NCBI GenBank assembly: GCA_019155185.1 | Contig: CM032803.1 | Location: forward strand, 4,802,501-4,866,500 | DNA length: 64,000 nt | Reading direction: 5' to 3' | From: Beaufortia kweichowensis | Lineage: Eukaryota > Chordata > Actinopteri > Cypriniformes > Gastromyzontidae | Shown here: piece after piece, positions 39,490 to 51,300 of the stretch | How positions within the stretch are numbered: position 1 is the stretch's first letter | How the letters are laid out: the number at the start of each line of letters is the position of its first letter | Made by a program: the position numbers and the translations under genes | The notes under the pieces: generated by a model | The model's input: only the letters and a program-made list of their open reading frames with translations | Databases searched by the model: none | What the model was told of the DNA's origin: nothing

Positions 39490-39785
39490 GAAAAATAAAG
39501 TTTTTATCAAAGGTTTTTATCATACTGATAACTCAGATACTCAGATGTCAATATCTGGTGGCCATGTGAGGTCCCTCTCAAAGTTTTTAATGCATTTGTT
39601 TATGTTTAAAATATTATTTTTCATAATCAGGTAAGTGCTGAATGCAGAATTGTCACATCCATAACAGTCCAAATTCCTCATAAATAAACACATAAAAATT
39701 AAAATAAAATAACTATGTTCATTGAAGAGTCATCTCTTCTCCATTTGTTGGATATTATTGCTTCTGGTTTGTGTATTTCCATCTT
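39490..39785. repeat. Right arm of a long inverted repeat
   Basis: Reverse complement of 38229-38480: GGTTTTTATCATACTGAT, AGAATTGTCACATCCATAAC, CATCTCTTCTCCATTTGTTG. About 1 kb of unique DNA separates the arms. It could be a transposon with long terminal inverted repeats or two opposed copies of one element. Confidence 0.7.
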
Positions 39786-40013
39786 TAAAATAGATAACTA
39801 GATAACTGATTTTATGATGTCTGCGCTTAACAGGGCTTTAGAAAAATAAGAAAAGTAGTCAAATTTGGTCAAATATCAAAACAGATGATTCAATATATTG
39901 ATAATAAATAGATTCTGTGAGAACTTATATTTCAAGATTTGAATGAAAATGTCTCATCCATTACGCTGGAATTGCCCAGTATCGCTCTGTTACCAAACCT
40001 AATGAGGCTTATA

Positions 40014-40150
40014 CTTTTACATTTATGTATTTATATTATCTAAAGTGTAGAACAAGGTATTCATTTAATCAGTATGTCTGTTTCCTGGGGTCAAATCCAC
40101 AACTTATGCACTGCTAATATGATCTACAAATTGAACTACAGAAACTACAG
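40014..40150 (-). mobile_element. tRNA-derived SINE copy, reverse orientation
   Basis: Read on the minus strand it has A box-like CTGTAGTTCAATTTGTAGA and B box-like GTGGATTTGACCCC, then the CAGACATACTGATTAAATG body. The tail is badly decayed. It belongs to the same family as the copy at 21306. Confidence 0.6.
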
Positions 40151-41299
40151 ACCCAATAATTGTGTATTTCTATAAATGTTTTTTCAGTACTGCGACATTA
40201 TCTTGTTTCCGTGGTGAGTGGCTGCCTATCTAGTGGATTTCAAATCAATCTTCTTATCAGGTGGCAAAATGGTTATGATGTCTTTAAAGGCTGCTGCCTG
40301 TGTAGATAGCAGGAAGCTCAATATCCTGCTGAGAAAAACATATTAAGCTGGTTTGCTAGTTAACATTCATAGTTAAAGTTTTGTCGGTCTCCCCTGAATC
40401 CAAGAGAGAAAGAGAGGGAAAGAAAGAGAGCGAGAGAGCGACGGGGAGGAGACCCTGAGGGGAAACTACAGAACTGAATCAAGGACAGCGGGAAGGAATA
40501 TTTGTGCAAATCAGATCCAAGTTCCAGCAATGAAGGTCTAAAATGAGAGCCAGTGCAGTACACGCTAAAGTACTGATGATGGATCACACCTGTCTTTCTC
40601 TGCAGCTTCCGTGTCACTTCTGAGCACCTGACTGATGTGTTGTAATTATCCAACATCGCCGGCACATCTAGCACAATCTCAGCGCTCCTTCACCATTTTG
40701 GTGGAACTAATGCATGTTCTGGTATCCGGTATACCTAGAGGAAATTAAACCTGCATTAATGAGAGCATGTTGAACATGTTTTCATGCGAGTATCAGGGAC
40801 AGGCAGGCGGTGGCTTAATGCTTGTAACAGATGTAAAGCTGCATTAAAGATTGTAGCATGATGTATGCTTATAAGAAAACAAAAATCACAAATATGAAAT
40901 CTCAGATGTTTCTTTTAACCAGCAAAGTGACTAGAAAATTGTGTTGCCTACTTCTCAGATGTTTTCTCGAGACTCTCCCAGGCCAGGTTTCTCAAGAAGA
41001 TATCAAAGTCTGTAAAAAAAAACCCCACATAAATTATTTTATTAAATTAAGTTATTAAACTAAATTATTGAAAGACAAACTGTGTATGCACAATGTAATT
41101 TGTGTTAAGTTGTATATCTCCTGCACAATTTCTATAGGCATACACATTGAAAACAACTGAAAATCTCCTGAGCTATCCAATTTTCCTCTGGGCATTTTCA
41201 AGCCCAGGCACATTGTTATCCTACACAATACATGGCAGAAAAGCCAAATACAGTGGAAAAATACAAACCACCTCTGAATAAAATCAAGTCCAGCACTGT

Positions 41300-41660
41300 A
41301 CAATGCCAGAGTTTCCCGGCACGCTCTAATCTAACATGGCATCTGCAGAATATTTGCCACAACTGACACGCAAACGTACAACATCCTCTATTTACAACAC
41401 ACGCAGCATCCTGGAGAAATGGCCTTTCCTGAGACAGCGTATCATTGGCTGCCTGTCTCCTTGAGTTATTATCTATCACACCATTGGACATCTCTAGCGC
41501 TGCCGGTGATAGTCCGGGCGTTAATGCCAGGGTTACAGTTAATTACAGGATGCGTTTCCTCACACGTGGCATTTTCCTTCCCTCACGGAAAGAAAATTAA
41601 TTGCATGAAGCTTAAAGCTCATTACGAGGTTTATCCTGCCCAAAGCTGTGCTTATCACAG
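41300..41660. other. Candidate conserved non-coding island
   Basis: Repeat-free, GC-balanced, with GGGTTACAGTTAATTACAGG, AAAATTAATTGCATG and ATCATTGGCTGCC. The plus frame at 41419-41667 is unrecognised. Confidence 0.3.
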
Positions 41661-42215
41661 TCTATGATAATGAAGTATCCAGTAATCCCTAGAATGATTG
41701 ATATGGAGAATTCATTATGTTTTGCAGGATGTTGACATGTGAGGTGAGAACGGATCTGTTTGTAGGCGTAGACAATATTCTCTGCATGAAAAGTGAGATT
41801 TGCATTGCTAATTTCATAAATCTTTTGTTGGTATCTGTCTTTTAATTTCCTTTTGATGTAGTTTGTATTCAGTAAATGTGGTCTACATTTCAATGTTTAT
41901 TTTTTAAAGACTGTATTAATGGTCTTTGTGTTGACGTCGTCTATATGGTACTGCACATAGAAACTAATAAGACACAGAGGTCTCAGAATAGCACTTAATC
42001 ACTGATCCCAAGACTGTACAGGATGTCCTGTATTTACCATATTGTTGATTGATTTTATTTCTATTGTTGAATGATTTCATTTCCCAAAAAATGCCAGATT
42101 TGCTCAATAAGTGCTAATTTTACCAAACATACAATATGATAACAATGTACAAATCTTATAGCTATTCTACTTATAAAATGATTAAATTAGATATTACAGG
42201 AACTCAAAATACCTT

Positions 42216-42434
42216 CTTAAAGGAATAGTTCTGCCATCATTTAGTCACCCTCATCTGTAAACGACAAAAGAAGATATTTTGAGAAATGTCTCAGTGGTTT
42301 TGTGTTCATACAAAAAGTCAATGTTGTTTGGTTACCAACATTCTTCAAAATATCGTCTTTTGTGTTCTGCAGAAGAAAGAATAAAATGAGAGTGAGTAAA
42401 TGATGAAGGAAACTTGGGTAAACTATCTCTTTAA
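42216..42434. mobile_element. Hairpin MITE copy
   Basis: Ends TTAAAGGAATAGTT and AACTATCTCTTTAA are inverted. Inside are ACAAAAGAAGATATTTTGAG and CAAAATATCGTCTTTTGTG, which pair with each other. It ends only about 40 bases from the candidate exon at 42477-42639. Confidence 0.7.
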
Positions 42435-42476
42435 TCTGTTGGTTCCTGATCTTCTGACCTATCTAATGACTCTTAC

Positions 42477-42639
42477 CACCCCCATTATGATGCCATCGAT
42501 CGAAATTGTCTTAACAAGGCTGTCCTCCACGCTCGCCCCAGTGGGATTAATCGTGATCTGATTGGACGTGACGCGTGCACTGCGGTGAACGTTCAGTTTG
42601 ACAGCTTCGAGTGCAGGCGGACAGGTGGCTCCACTATCC
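42477..42639 (-). CDS. Candidate internal exon, unidentified minus-strand gene
   Basis: A 163-base open exon between a good acceptor (GTTTTGCTCCCGCAG, ending at 42640) and a good donor (GTG then GTAAGAG, from 42476). The first base completes a codon begun in a previous exon; the exon ends in phase 0. The peptide runs from DSGATCPPALEAVKLNVH to DSLVKTISIDGIIMGV and has a protein-like composition. The stretch is CpG-rich in an AT-rich desert. I do not recognise the family. It could be an isolated exon of a gene running leftward, an old retrocopy fragment or a chance open stretch. Confidence 0.35.
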
Positions 42640-42722
42640 CTGCGGGAGCAAAACACTCTAAAAAACCTTCATCTGAAAACAGCTGCTGTTTCCCACGGCA
42701 ACATTAACCTGTCCCTGAGAAC

Positions 42723-42790
42723 GTCCGGTGGCCGAGCGGATCGGGTTTTCCCCACAACAGCTCTGGTTCGAACCCGATACCCCTGCGCTT
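42723..42790 (+). pseudogene. tRNA-Ser/Leu-like remnant lacking the anticodon arm
   Basis: GGTGGCCGAGCGG (D-arm and A box) is followed by a GGGTTTTCCCC stretch like a tRNA-Ser variable arm, then TGGTTCGAACCCG (T-arm and B box). The two boxes are too close for a functional tRNA because the anticodon stem-loop is missing. The order matches class II tRNAs. It could be a decayed tRNA-Ser gene or the head of a tRNA-derived SINE. It cannot decode. Confidence 0.5.
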
Positions 42791-43664
42791 TGTGCACGAC
42801 AGCGAGGAGCTTTTAGCAAACAAGGTGGAAGGGTAATTTACTTTTAGTTAAATGCTAAACGGGGGGAGTTTTCTTTCACTCCCTGGGAACAACAACTTGT
42901 ACAAAGGTGCGCAAAGAGTCAAATGTTACTCAGCCACTTATGTGGCTATGCCGTCAGCCAAGTGTGACAAAAAACAGCAGCAAATGAAGCTATTCAGCCC
43001 AGCTGGAGCGAGGAGAAGGAAAGGATGTTTGTGGAAACGTCAGTCGAATGAAATGGAGCGTAACAAGTGATGGGCAGCGGGGAGATTCAGGTGGGGAGGA
43101 CAGGAAAAGAAAATTGACCAGACCGAGATGGAGACTGCTCTGATGGGGGTTGAATGACATGGTAAAATATAAAGTTATAAAACCTAAAGAATAAAAGTTG
43201 AAGTAGATGCTATGCTAATAATCATAATTTCTTATAATAAACAGCACATAAAAAGCAAAAGAAACTTTACATATAATAATATGTAAATATTATTATGTAA
43301 ATATATATGGAATAAACTGTAAAGTTAATCCAACAGATGGATCCTCATGAATAAGTCTCACATCACATAACCTCACATAAACATAAATCTATATTACACA
43401 TGCAGCATGTATGTACATGTAAATAAGTACATGTGCATATAGTCATGATGTGGGAACAGGTCTTGCTGCAGGAGACTGAAGGAATGGGACAGTATTGTTT
43501 TTAGATTGGCAGAGCACCGGAGAGATTTCAGTCGGCCTCGATTGGCAGAGAGAGAAGTGGAAGGACTTATGACAGTCACAGCAGCGGTAACAGGCCTTTC
43601 ATCTAGAAAAAGTTCTCATTAGAGAGAGAGAAAGAGAGACGAGTACAGAGCTGCAGTCTACCTT

Positions 43665-43698
<34 letters not shown>

Positions 43699-43699
43699 T
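43665..43699. repeat. (CA)n microsatellite
   Basis: CA units with one CG change near the end. Confidence 0.9.
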
Positions 43700-43796
43700 A
43701 ACTCCACTGCACACCAACACACTCCATTTCAATAATATACTTTCCATGCAGATTTTAGTAGAAACTGGTGTATTAAATGTCATCACCCTTGAAAAC

Positions 43797-43841
43797 AAAC
43801 ACACACAAACACATGCACACACACACACACACACACACACC
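43797..43841. repeat. (CA)n microsatellite
   Basis: CA units, impure at the left (ACAAACACATG). Confidence 0.9.
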
Positions 43842-44054
43842 AAGGGTAAATAAATTGCAACACCTTTAGGAATGAAAACACTGCTAACAGCACTAATGAT
43901 GGTGAAAGGTGACTGGTTAGGTTTTCTCTGCTGAAAGTAATTAGAAGAATAAAAGTCACACACAACCAAAACAAAATAGTGTTTGTGTGACTAAAGATGT
44001 TTTACAAATGTTGTACTGATTAAAAACTAATAAAAATAAATAAAAGGAAACTCT

Positions 44055-44455
44055 TAATAAAAGCAAACACTAATGTGAAGAACATTAATGTAAAGAGACA
44101 CAAAAAAACTAATGTAAACAAACACTAACATAAACAAACACTAATGTAAACCACCACTAACATAACCAAACACTAAAGTACACAATGTAAAGAACAATAA
44201 TGTACTGTAAACACTAACGCAACAAACGTAGTAAATGAAAACTAATGTAAACAAACACTAACATAAACAAAACTAATGTAAACAACCACTAACTTAACAC
44301 TAAAGTACACAATGTAAAGAACAATAATGTACCGTAAACAAGCACTAAAGTAACAAATACTAATGCAACAAACGCAGTAAATGAAAACTAACGTAAACAA
44401 CCACTAATGCTAATGCAACCGCACACAGTAATGTAAAGAACACTAATGCAACAAT
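44055..44455. repeat. Degenerate minisatellite with higher-order structure
   Basis: Many variants of a 14-17 base unit, CACTAATGTAAACAAA. A longer block containing CACTAAAGTACACAATG recurs 127 bases later (44171 and 44298), and the following ACAAACG(T/C)AGTAAATG recurs after 146 bases (44221 and 44367), so the second block gained about 19 bases. Confidence 0.75.
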
Positions 44456-45366
44456 CTGAATTCATTCTTGTCTTCTCACCAAAACCTATTAAGATCCCTA
44501 GTTAGCATTTTTAAGCATAATCGGTGCCGTCTATGCTGGTGTGAGTTGGTCTACATTCAATAAGATGTGCCCATCTAAACCATTCAACATGCTGGGCCAG
44601 TTCGAAAAACACAAGACAAGTAAAGTAGTTCATTAACTGTTTTTGTTTTTTCATCTATTTAAGTAGGTTTTTGAGCACAGCCCACAGCTGGGTCTCGGGA
44701 AATGACTGCATATTAAAATTGTGAAATGTTAACATTCAGGCATTCCCTGAATCACTCACACATTCACATGCTTTTCTGCAGTCCAGCCCAGCTGTGTGAT
44801 GCCACCTTTCCCTGTCTGTGCAGAAATACTCACCGGACCTTTAGTGAATACTGCCAGACTCTGAGCTCAGGTGCTTCTGGGGGAGAGATGAAAGCGTCGG
44901 GGGGAGAAAGGTTAGCTGCCGTCCCTCTGTAAGGCAAGGTAACAAAGACACTATTGTGAGAGTGTCAGGTGCATTGTGACGGCCCTGTGAGGCTTTAACT
45001 GAAGCACATTCAAACAATGAATTAAAGGACAGAGGAGAGAAGAAGACAGGAGGAAACAAACAGCAGGGGCCATTTTTAAACAGATTGACAACTGAGCATT
45101 AGAAAATGCTTTAAAGAATGTTAGATTACCTGGAGGAATGCCATAGATGAAATGAATCATAAACCACTCGATAAATGCTGCAGTTTAATTTAAAGCTGAC
45201 AGCAATGCTTGTTTAACACGCATGCAAATACACAACTTCTCATTTAACTAGATGATGAAAATGTGTGTTTGTCACTGTCAACAACATTTGCTGCCCTAAA
45301 CCTGGGGTTAAGAGTGGTTGACGTTCTTTTATAACAAGTTATTCATGCAGTAATAATAGAAAAGCA

Positions 45367-45381
45367 TTTTTTTTTTTTTTT
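45367..45381. repeat. Poly(T) tract
   Basis: Fifteen T residues in AT-rich DNA. Confidence 0.85.
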
Positions 45382-46955
45382 ACATTTTATCCACTTTTAT
45401 TTCTAGTGGAACATTCAGAAATAATTTCATGACTCAATGGAAATTATTAATTTATGCATTATTTTTTCTCTGTGTTTCTCTTAAAAAATCTTAAGAAATC
45501 GCAATAAAACAAATGATGATATTGTTGACATTAAGAATACAGAGTTATCTGAGAATTTTTTATGGATAAACTTCATTAAAAAATATTGTAAATATTTTAG
45601 ATTATATAAAAATCTCTGACTTTTAAGAGTTAAACACTTATTAAACAGTATAATGCCAATTATGTTAATGCAAATACAATTGTCCATGTTAGTTTATTGT
45701 GCATTAAATAATGTTAAAAGATACAACTTTTAATTGTAAAAATGTACCAAATGCTGAAATCAACATGAACTAGATGCTGTAGAAGTACTGTTCATTTTTA
45801 GTTCATGTTCATTTATGTTAGCTAATGAATTAACAAAACAATTTTTCCCCCAAATAATTATTATTTCTATCCCAACACGATATAAATGCTAATAATAGTG
45901 ATGCAAGTTTTAGCAAAAATCCATTTTGCAGAGACACAACCGGGCCAGGCGAGAGTTATTTTCAGGTGAAATCTGCAAACAGGTCTGAACACAGCAGGAA
46001 ATATTATGCTTCATTTCTCCATGTGCAGAGATCCACTTCTGTTCTGTTTTCTGACATGTGAGGAGATTTTCCTGTTACTTTGAGGTGTGAAAGGAATTCA
46101 TCATATTTAGTTGTGTAATTATGTACAGTACATGAAGCAGACAACTCACACACACAGACGGGCAAAAATAAGGATGAATGATTATGTCGATGTTATGCTG
46201 CAATTCTCCTCCCTTGGCTGATCCCAGGTCTGTAACGTCTACCTCCCTGCCACATTGGAATATTAATAGCATTCATTACATGGAATCTGATTTCATTGCG
46301 GTGCTGCGAAAGCTCGTAACATTTTAATTAACTTATTGAACATATGGCTGTGCTCTCAGAGACGGTGTTGCAGGTACCAGAGACTCTCGGCTGCTCCAAA
46401 AAGACACAAATAAAGTGATTGAAAGGGTGAGGACTGGCAGAATGCTGAGGTTTTTTTATAGTATATCTGCAGTATAAACACGCCGGCGTAACAGTGGGCG
46501 AGATATCGCCTGTGAGGTCGTTAGGAATTTATGCACGATTGGAGAACAAAACCAAGATGCTTTACTCGGCTATGAAAACCTCTGCATTTAAAACAATCAC
46601 ACTCATCATCATGATGATGTTCACGTCAGACACAAACACAGCAGAATAAATACGCTTTCATGCGGGAACAGCAGCTCATTTTCATTGTTTTGTGAAATAA
46701 TGTGGTTGCATGCTGTAATAAAAAGCTGTGTGTGTGTGTTATCGACCCACTTGCTTTATTGGCCCCATTCAACACATAGTCAAACAGTTATGATTATTCA
46801 GTCAGGACCTTGGTTATGCGAATGCTATTACAGTTTACAGAAAAGCTATCTGTAGGCTAATATGCAATTTTACATCAAATCATTTTAGATATGAGGAAAA
46901 GAGACATGAGGGTTGTGTCAGTGCATATCATTTTCCTATTTTCATTTAATTCAAA

Positions 46956-46997
46956 ACTCTCTCTGTCTCTCTCTCTCTGTCTCTCTCTCTCTCTCTC
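46956..46997. repeat. (TC)n microsatellite
   Basis: TC units with TGTC interruptions, about 50 bases before the MITE at 47044. Confidence 0.9.
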
Positions 46998-47043
46998 GCA
47001 TTAAGAACAACGTCTGTAACTAGTTGGGCTTTGTCAAAACTTT

Positions 47044-47433
47044 GAGGAATAGTTCACCCAAAAATGAAAGTTCTAAACACCTACATGCCTTTATTTAAAT
47101 CAGTGGAAAGAGTATTAAGTATCTTTAGGACACCCTAAACTCAGACAAGGACAAAAACATTAAAATGATTTAAACTTGAATTAAAATCTCAGTCATCTGT
47201 AATTTATCCTCATGTCATTTAAAACCTGTCCTGTATGTCACTTTTCTTCTGTGGAACACAAAAGAAGATATGTTGAGAAATGTTTTAGTGGTTTTGTGTT
47301 AGTCAATGGGGGTCAATGTCATTAGCCACATTCTTCAAAATATCTTCTTTTGTGTTCTGCAGATAAAAGAAAAAGTCATACAGGTTTAAAATGCTAAAAG
47401 AATTTTTATTTTTGAGTAAACTACCCCTTTAAA
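47044..47433. mobile_element. Hairpin MITE copy with interrupted left arm
   Basis: Inverted ends GGAATAGTTCACCC and AGTAAACTACCCCTTTAA; paired ACAAAAGAAGATATGTTGAG and CAAAATATCTTCTTTTGTG. The left arm carries roughly 120 extra AT-rich bases (about 47080-47200) absent from the copies at 36484 and 42216. Confidence 0.65.
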
Positions 47434-48063
47434 ACATACAAATTGTGCACTATATTCCTGCATTTCTAATAGCTATAAATAACCATATAACAGCAATATC
47501 ATACAGGCTTGGAAAGGGTGTGTAAATAATGACTAAACCGCTGCCTTTAGCACAAAGAGAATGACGGATCTGTAAACATGTAGCTTATTGTTTTCTTTTC
47601 TATACCCCAAGAGTCGCCTATTGAATACTGAAAGTCTTTTATTCTAGGGCGGTTTAGGTTATTGTTTACTTTAAGATGATAGTAAAGCTCAGTGCGAAAA
47701 CAGAGAAGCACACAGAAGAGAAGCTGAAAGATGTCGGTCAGCAAGTGTTTTACTATTCTTTGTTTCTGAAAACAGCCATGAGATTGATTCAAAACAAAAC
47801 AGGCAGTATGACAAACTAAGCTCCTGAAAACTACCCAGCTGGAGTAATAAAAACCATGACAAGATGCAACTAAAATACTTAAAAAAAGACAATTAGTGTT
47901 GGTGCCCAAAACAGACCTTATTTAATGGACATTTAGGATGGTTTCCTTATGAACCAGTTTAGCTAATCTAGACTGTTTATTTAACATAGTTTTATACTTT
48001 AAAACATGAATTAATGTATAAATCTGATGGGGGAAATGGCATCACATAGCTACTTGCCATAAT

Positions 48064-48285
48064 TTGGCAAATGTCACAGCATGGCTGTCTTGGCTGAAAT
48101 TTAAGCATCTTGTGTGGGCAGATGTCCACAGACACTCATTTCTGCATGTCTGGAACAACCTAAGAGCTGGAATAAAGAAAAAACTGGCAGATGATTATGG
48201 GATGCCTGAATGGTTTGTCCTGAACACAATATGGAACAAAGAAAGATTGCAACATCACGTAAAACATGATTCCAGATCACAATAA
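48064..48285 (+). other. Unrecognised short open frame
   Basis: Seventy-three codons with a Trp-rich composition (LVWADVHRHSFLHVWNNL, MPEWFVLNTIWNKERL) followed by an AATAAA. It looks more protein-like than neighbouring frames, but it lacks a clear promoter and begins ambiguously. It could be a scrap of a transposon or retrocopy. I cannot assign it. Confidence 0.2.
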
Positions 48286-48739
48286 AGCAGAATAAGCCTC
48301 AATACTGATTGTGAACGCTGTTAGTGTCTTTAAAGCCGCATTGAATTCAACAACAGGCAGATAGTGGAGGAGTCCAGCACAAACAGATTGTGTTTTCCTC
48401 ATCAAATAGGGCCTATAATCATTCTTATGTAGACAATCAATAATGTAACCAGCAGGGATTAGACTTAATCTGTAGCGTCACACAGATCGATGCAACAAGA
48501 TGCATGTCTCGAGAATGCTGATAGAAAGAGAGAAAAAGAAATAGTAAAGTGGATGACCAGACGACTTCTTAATAGAGCTAATCATTGAGTGTAAACTTTC
48601 CTCATAGCGTTTGTTTATGAGCTGGTATCAACATCAGCAAGAGGTCAAGGCCTAAATGAAAACAAATCATTTACATGAGTACACAAATAAATGTACAAAT
48701 TAACTTTAGTTTCAAAGCAAAACTGCATAAGATATTGTT

Positions 48740-48982
48740 TTCAGATCTCTTCATTTTACTTTCATTTTTACCTGAATGTTTCCAACTTTCAACACTAAAA
48801 AAACATTTCTGTTTCACAAAAGGTTCTTTATGGTGCAAAATGATCTTTAAACTATAAAAAGGTAAATAAAGAAATAATACTTTTAAGAATTTTTGACAGA
48901 AGGTTCTTTGGGGAACCAAAAATAGTTTTTTCTATGGCATCACTGTGAGGAACCTTTTGAAATATCTTTATTTTTAAGAGTG
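48740..48982. mobile_element. AAGGTTCTT-family element
   Basis: TTTCACAAAAGGTTCTTTATG, GAAGGTTCTTTGGGGAACC, TATGGCATCACTGTGAGG and the terminal TTTATTTTTAAGAGTG mark the right half clearly. The left half is degraded. Confidence 0.6.
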
Positions 48983-49319
48983 TATGTCTTGAATTAAGGT
49001 TGTCTTAACCCATTGGCAAGTATATTTTGGTTGTTTGCAATCTGTAATTATTTTGGTTAAAAATAAACATAAACATGTTACTTATGTTACTCAAATTCAC
49101 AATAATAAGTTGATAAATAATACTTTGCTGTTTGAGTGGTTTGGTATGATTTCAGTACACAAAGTAACCAGCAATTTTATTTTTCAAACAAGAAGGCGAT
49201 ATACAGTAGAGGCAAAAGTTACAGACTGCAGCTTCACAAACTATCTCGTCACAAACTATTAAACAACGATTAAACTTAGAAAGATATTGCACAACACACA
49301 AAAAAAGCAGACGAAGAAA

Positions 49320-50170
49320 ACTAGCATTTATAAAGTGCTTTAAGTCCCATTTATCAGCGTGCGTCGACTGAGCTGCAATTACATCCAGACCTCCAGATGG
49401 AAGTCAGGTTATGCATCAGACTAATGCTGGCATTACACTTCAAGTGATGGGTGCAACAATATATCTCATTAAAAGTAAATGTTTCCCTTGGTCAGCAACT
49501 GCTCATGCACTCATCGGTTTGTCAGCTCAAACCACTAAATCAGTTTGCAGCAATAGACGCCATACTGGTGCCATAGATCATTCACGGCCTAATGTAATTC
49601 CCCGTTCGGCGTGGGCAGCTTTCCTCCAGACGGGGGCCGAATTAGCGCCGTTTAATGGATGGATATTAATTCCTTGCAGTCACAACAAAATTAAGTAATA
49701 ATGTGACCATTAATATTTCAGTTACAGCCGTTCACATTCTGAAATGAAGAAGCACCACCAAGATCTTCAATCATTACTTGTATTAGACATAGCCATTGGG
49801 GAAGGAGAGAGAAAGAGAGATACTGAGACAAAGTTATTGCCAAAATCTGCAACTCTTTAAATGATTCTGTCAAGGGTAAGAACTTAAAGGCAGAAACTCT
49901 GACGGGGCACAAACCGTCCCGATAAGATTTTTCTACTCCGTTTCTGGTATGTACTGCATCATTTGGTGCTATAGAGAGCAGCGCCCCGTGGAGACTCCCA
50001 GTTGGATGTACCGCTGCATAATTGATGATGCCGATAAATCAGACGGTCAAACCGAGGGAGAAACTGAGCCGGTTGTAATTCCTCATCCTGTCCTATGATG
50101 TAATGTTGCAGCTTTATGAAAATAGTGCAGTAATGATGCTCGCATGAATAAACCAGCTTTGATTTCCAAA
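49320..50170. other. Candidate conserved non-coding block
   Basis: Two repeat-free GC-balanced parts (49320-49700 and 49900-50170) with GCCGAATTAGCGCCGTTTAA, GGATGGATATTAATTCC and GCATAATTGATGATGCCG. Long and complex enough to be an enhancer cluster 4 kb upstream of nanos1. Confidence 0.3.
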
Positions 50171-50519
50171 ATGTCTAAATGTGTTGTAAGACAAACTTCG
50201 AATGACTTTTAATTAACTTTAGATACTTTTTTGTGACACTATTACTGTTTCTCATATTTCAACAAACCCTGTCTTCCCAAAAACCTGGCTTTTCTGATTT
50301 TGCCAAGTGAGAGATGTTCTTGGGTCAGCATCAGATTTGAAGATTAAGTTTACAGTTCATACAAAGTTTAGGATTCTTCTACTCCATTGTTATTCACTTA
50401 TCATTTCCCTTTTATTTTCTGAAATAGTTAGGGTAAGGGTTAGGTTTTGGGCTAGGAATAGAGTTTTAATACAGAAATGTTGTGCCATGTTGACCCACGA
50501 ACATCTCTCACTTTGCAAA

Positions 50520-50606
50520 ACCAGTCTAAGCCCCAAACAACCCGAAACATTTAAAACCACCCAGAACACATTTGCAACCACATAGCAACACCTCAAAAAA
50601 TGTAAG
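50520..50606. repeat. CAACCAC-type dispersed repeat
   Basis: Units AAAACCACCCAGAACACA and TTGCAACCACATAGCAACAC, beside the SINE scrap at 50617. Confidence 0.5.
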
Positions 50607-50616
50607 AATCTAGATC

Positions 50617-50668
50617 ACATGTAATCATTTATCCCAAAGTGACTTACAAATGAGTGCATTAAACATTT
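50617..50668 (-). mobile_element. SINE tail scrap, reverse orientation
   Basis: TTTATCCCAAAGTGACTTAC and GAGTGCATTAAAC resemble the reversed tail of the same SINE. Confidence 0.35.
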
Positions 50669-50997
50669 ATCAAACTTTGCCATTTTTTTACTTTAAACTT
50701 ACATTTTTCTTTACACTTAAAATGTATTTTTACTTTTTGAGGACTGCAAAAACAAAACCATATCTGGTCACAGACTAATGACATTTCTCCAGATTGTAAG
50801 ATTCAACATACAACTTAAATCAAGGATCTGTACCTGTTACCCTCCACATACATCACAACCCAAAATCTCGACCGGTACCAGAGGGGTCAGAAGTCGAGAC
50901 AATGCAGTTCTCAAGAGAAAAGAAAAGCCACAAAGCCAAGCGCAAATTTACACAAAGCACATCTTCTACGGCACTTTCCGCTCGGATAGACAGCTAG

Positions 50998-51300
50998 GTA
51001 CGGCATTCTATTGAATTCCCTCTTTAAATAGACTTAATCCTCCACGCTGGCAGCCGTTCAGAGAGCTCTCCTCCACTTTTAATTAGACGTACAGTGGCTG
51101 ATGACTGTAGCCGTGCTGGAAAAGCCTTGTGTCCACATTCCTGAAGGAATATAATTCATCAGAATAAAGGAAGCCCTTTTGTACCACGGCGTGCTCGAGT
51201 GTGGCCTCTGCCCAGAAAACACAGCTATCGACAGAAATCTTATTCTTACGCTGAATAAAATCCTCCCTGCAGGGAATGCTAATGGTCGTCTTCATTACTT
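50998..51300 (-). other. Repeat-free island with a terminal-exon-like frame
   Basis: Minus-strand frame after an acceptor-like AGCATTCCCTGCAG reads DFIQRKNKISVDSCVFWAEA onward to a stop after HGYSHQPLYV. It could be a terminal exon, but the TTTAATTAGACG-type motifs and the absence of partner exons favour a conserved non-coding element. Confidence 0.2.

Larger units (their letters stand above)
44456..47043. other. Gene-free stretch
   Basis: AT-rich; a repeat-free GC-richer segment at 46280-46700 may be regulatory. No gene seen. Confidence 0.4.

Noticed and set aside
39600..39635. Strong plus-strand splice donor AATCAG|GTAAGTGC
   Set aside because: The upstream sequence is AT-rich without an open exon and lies in the inverted-repeat arm.
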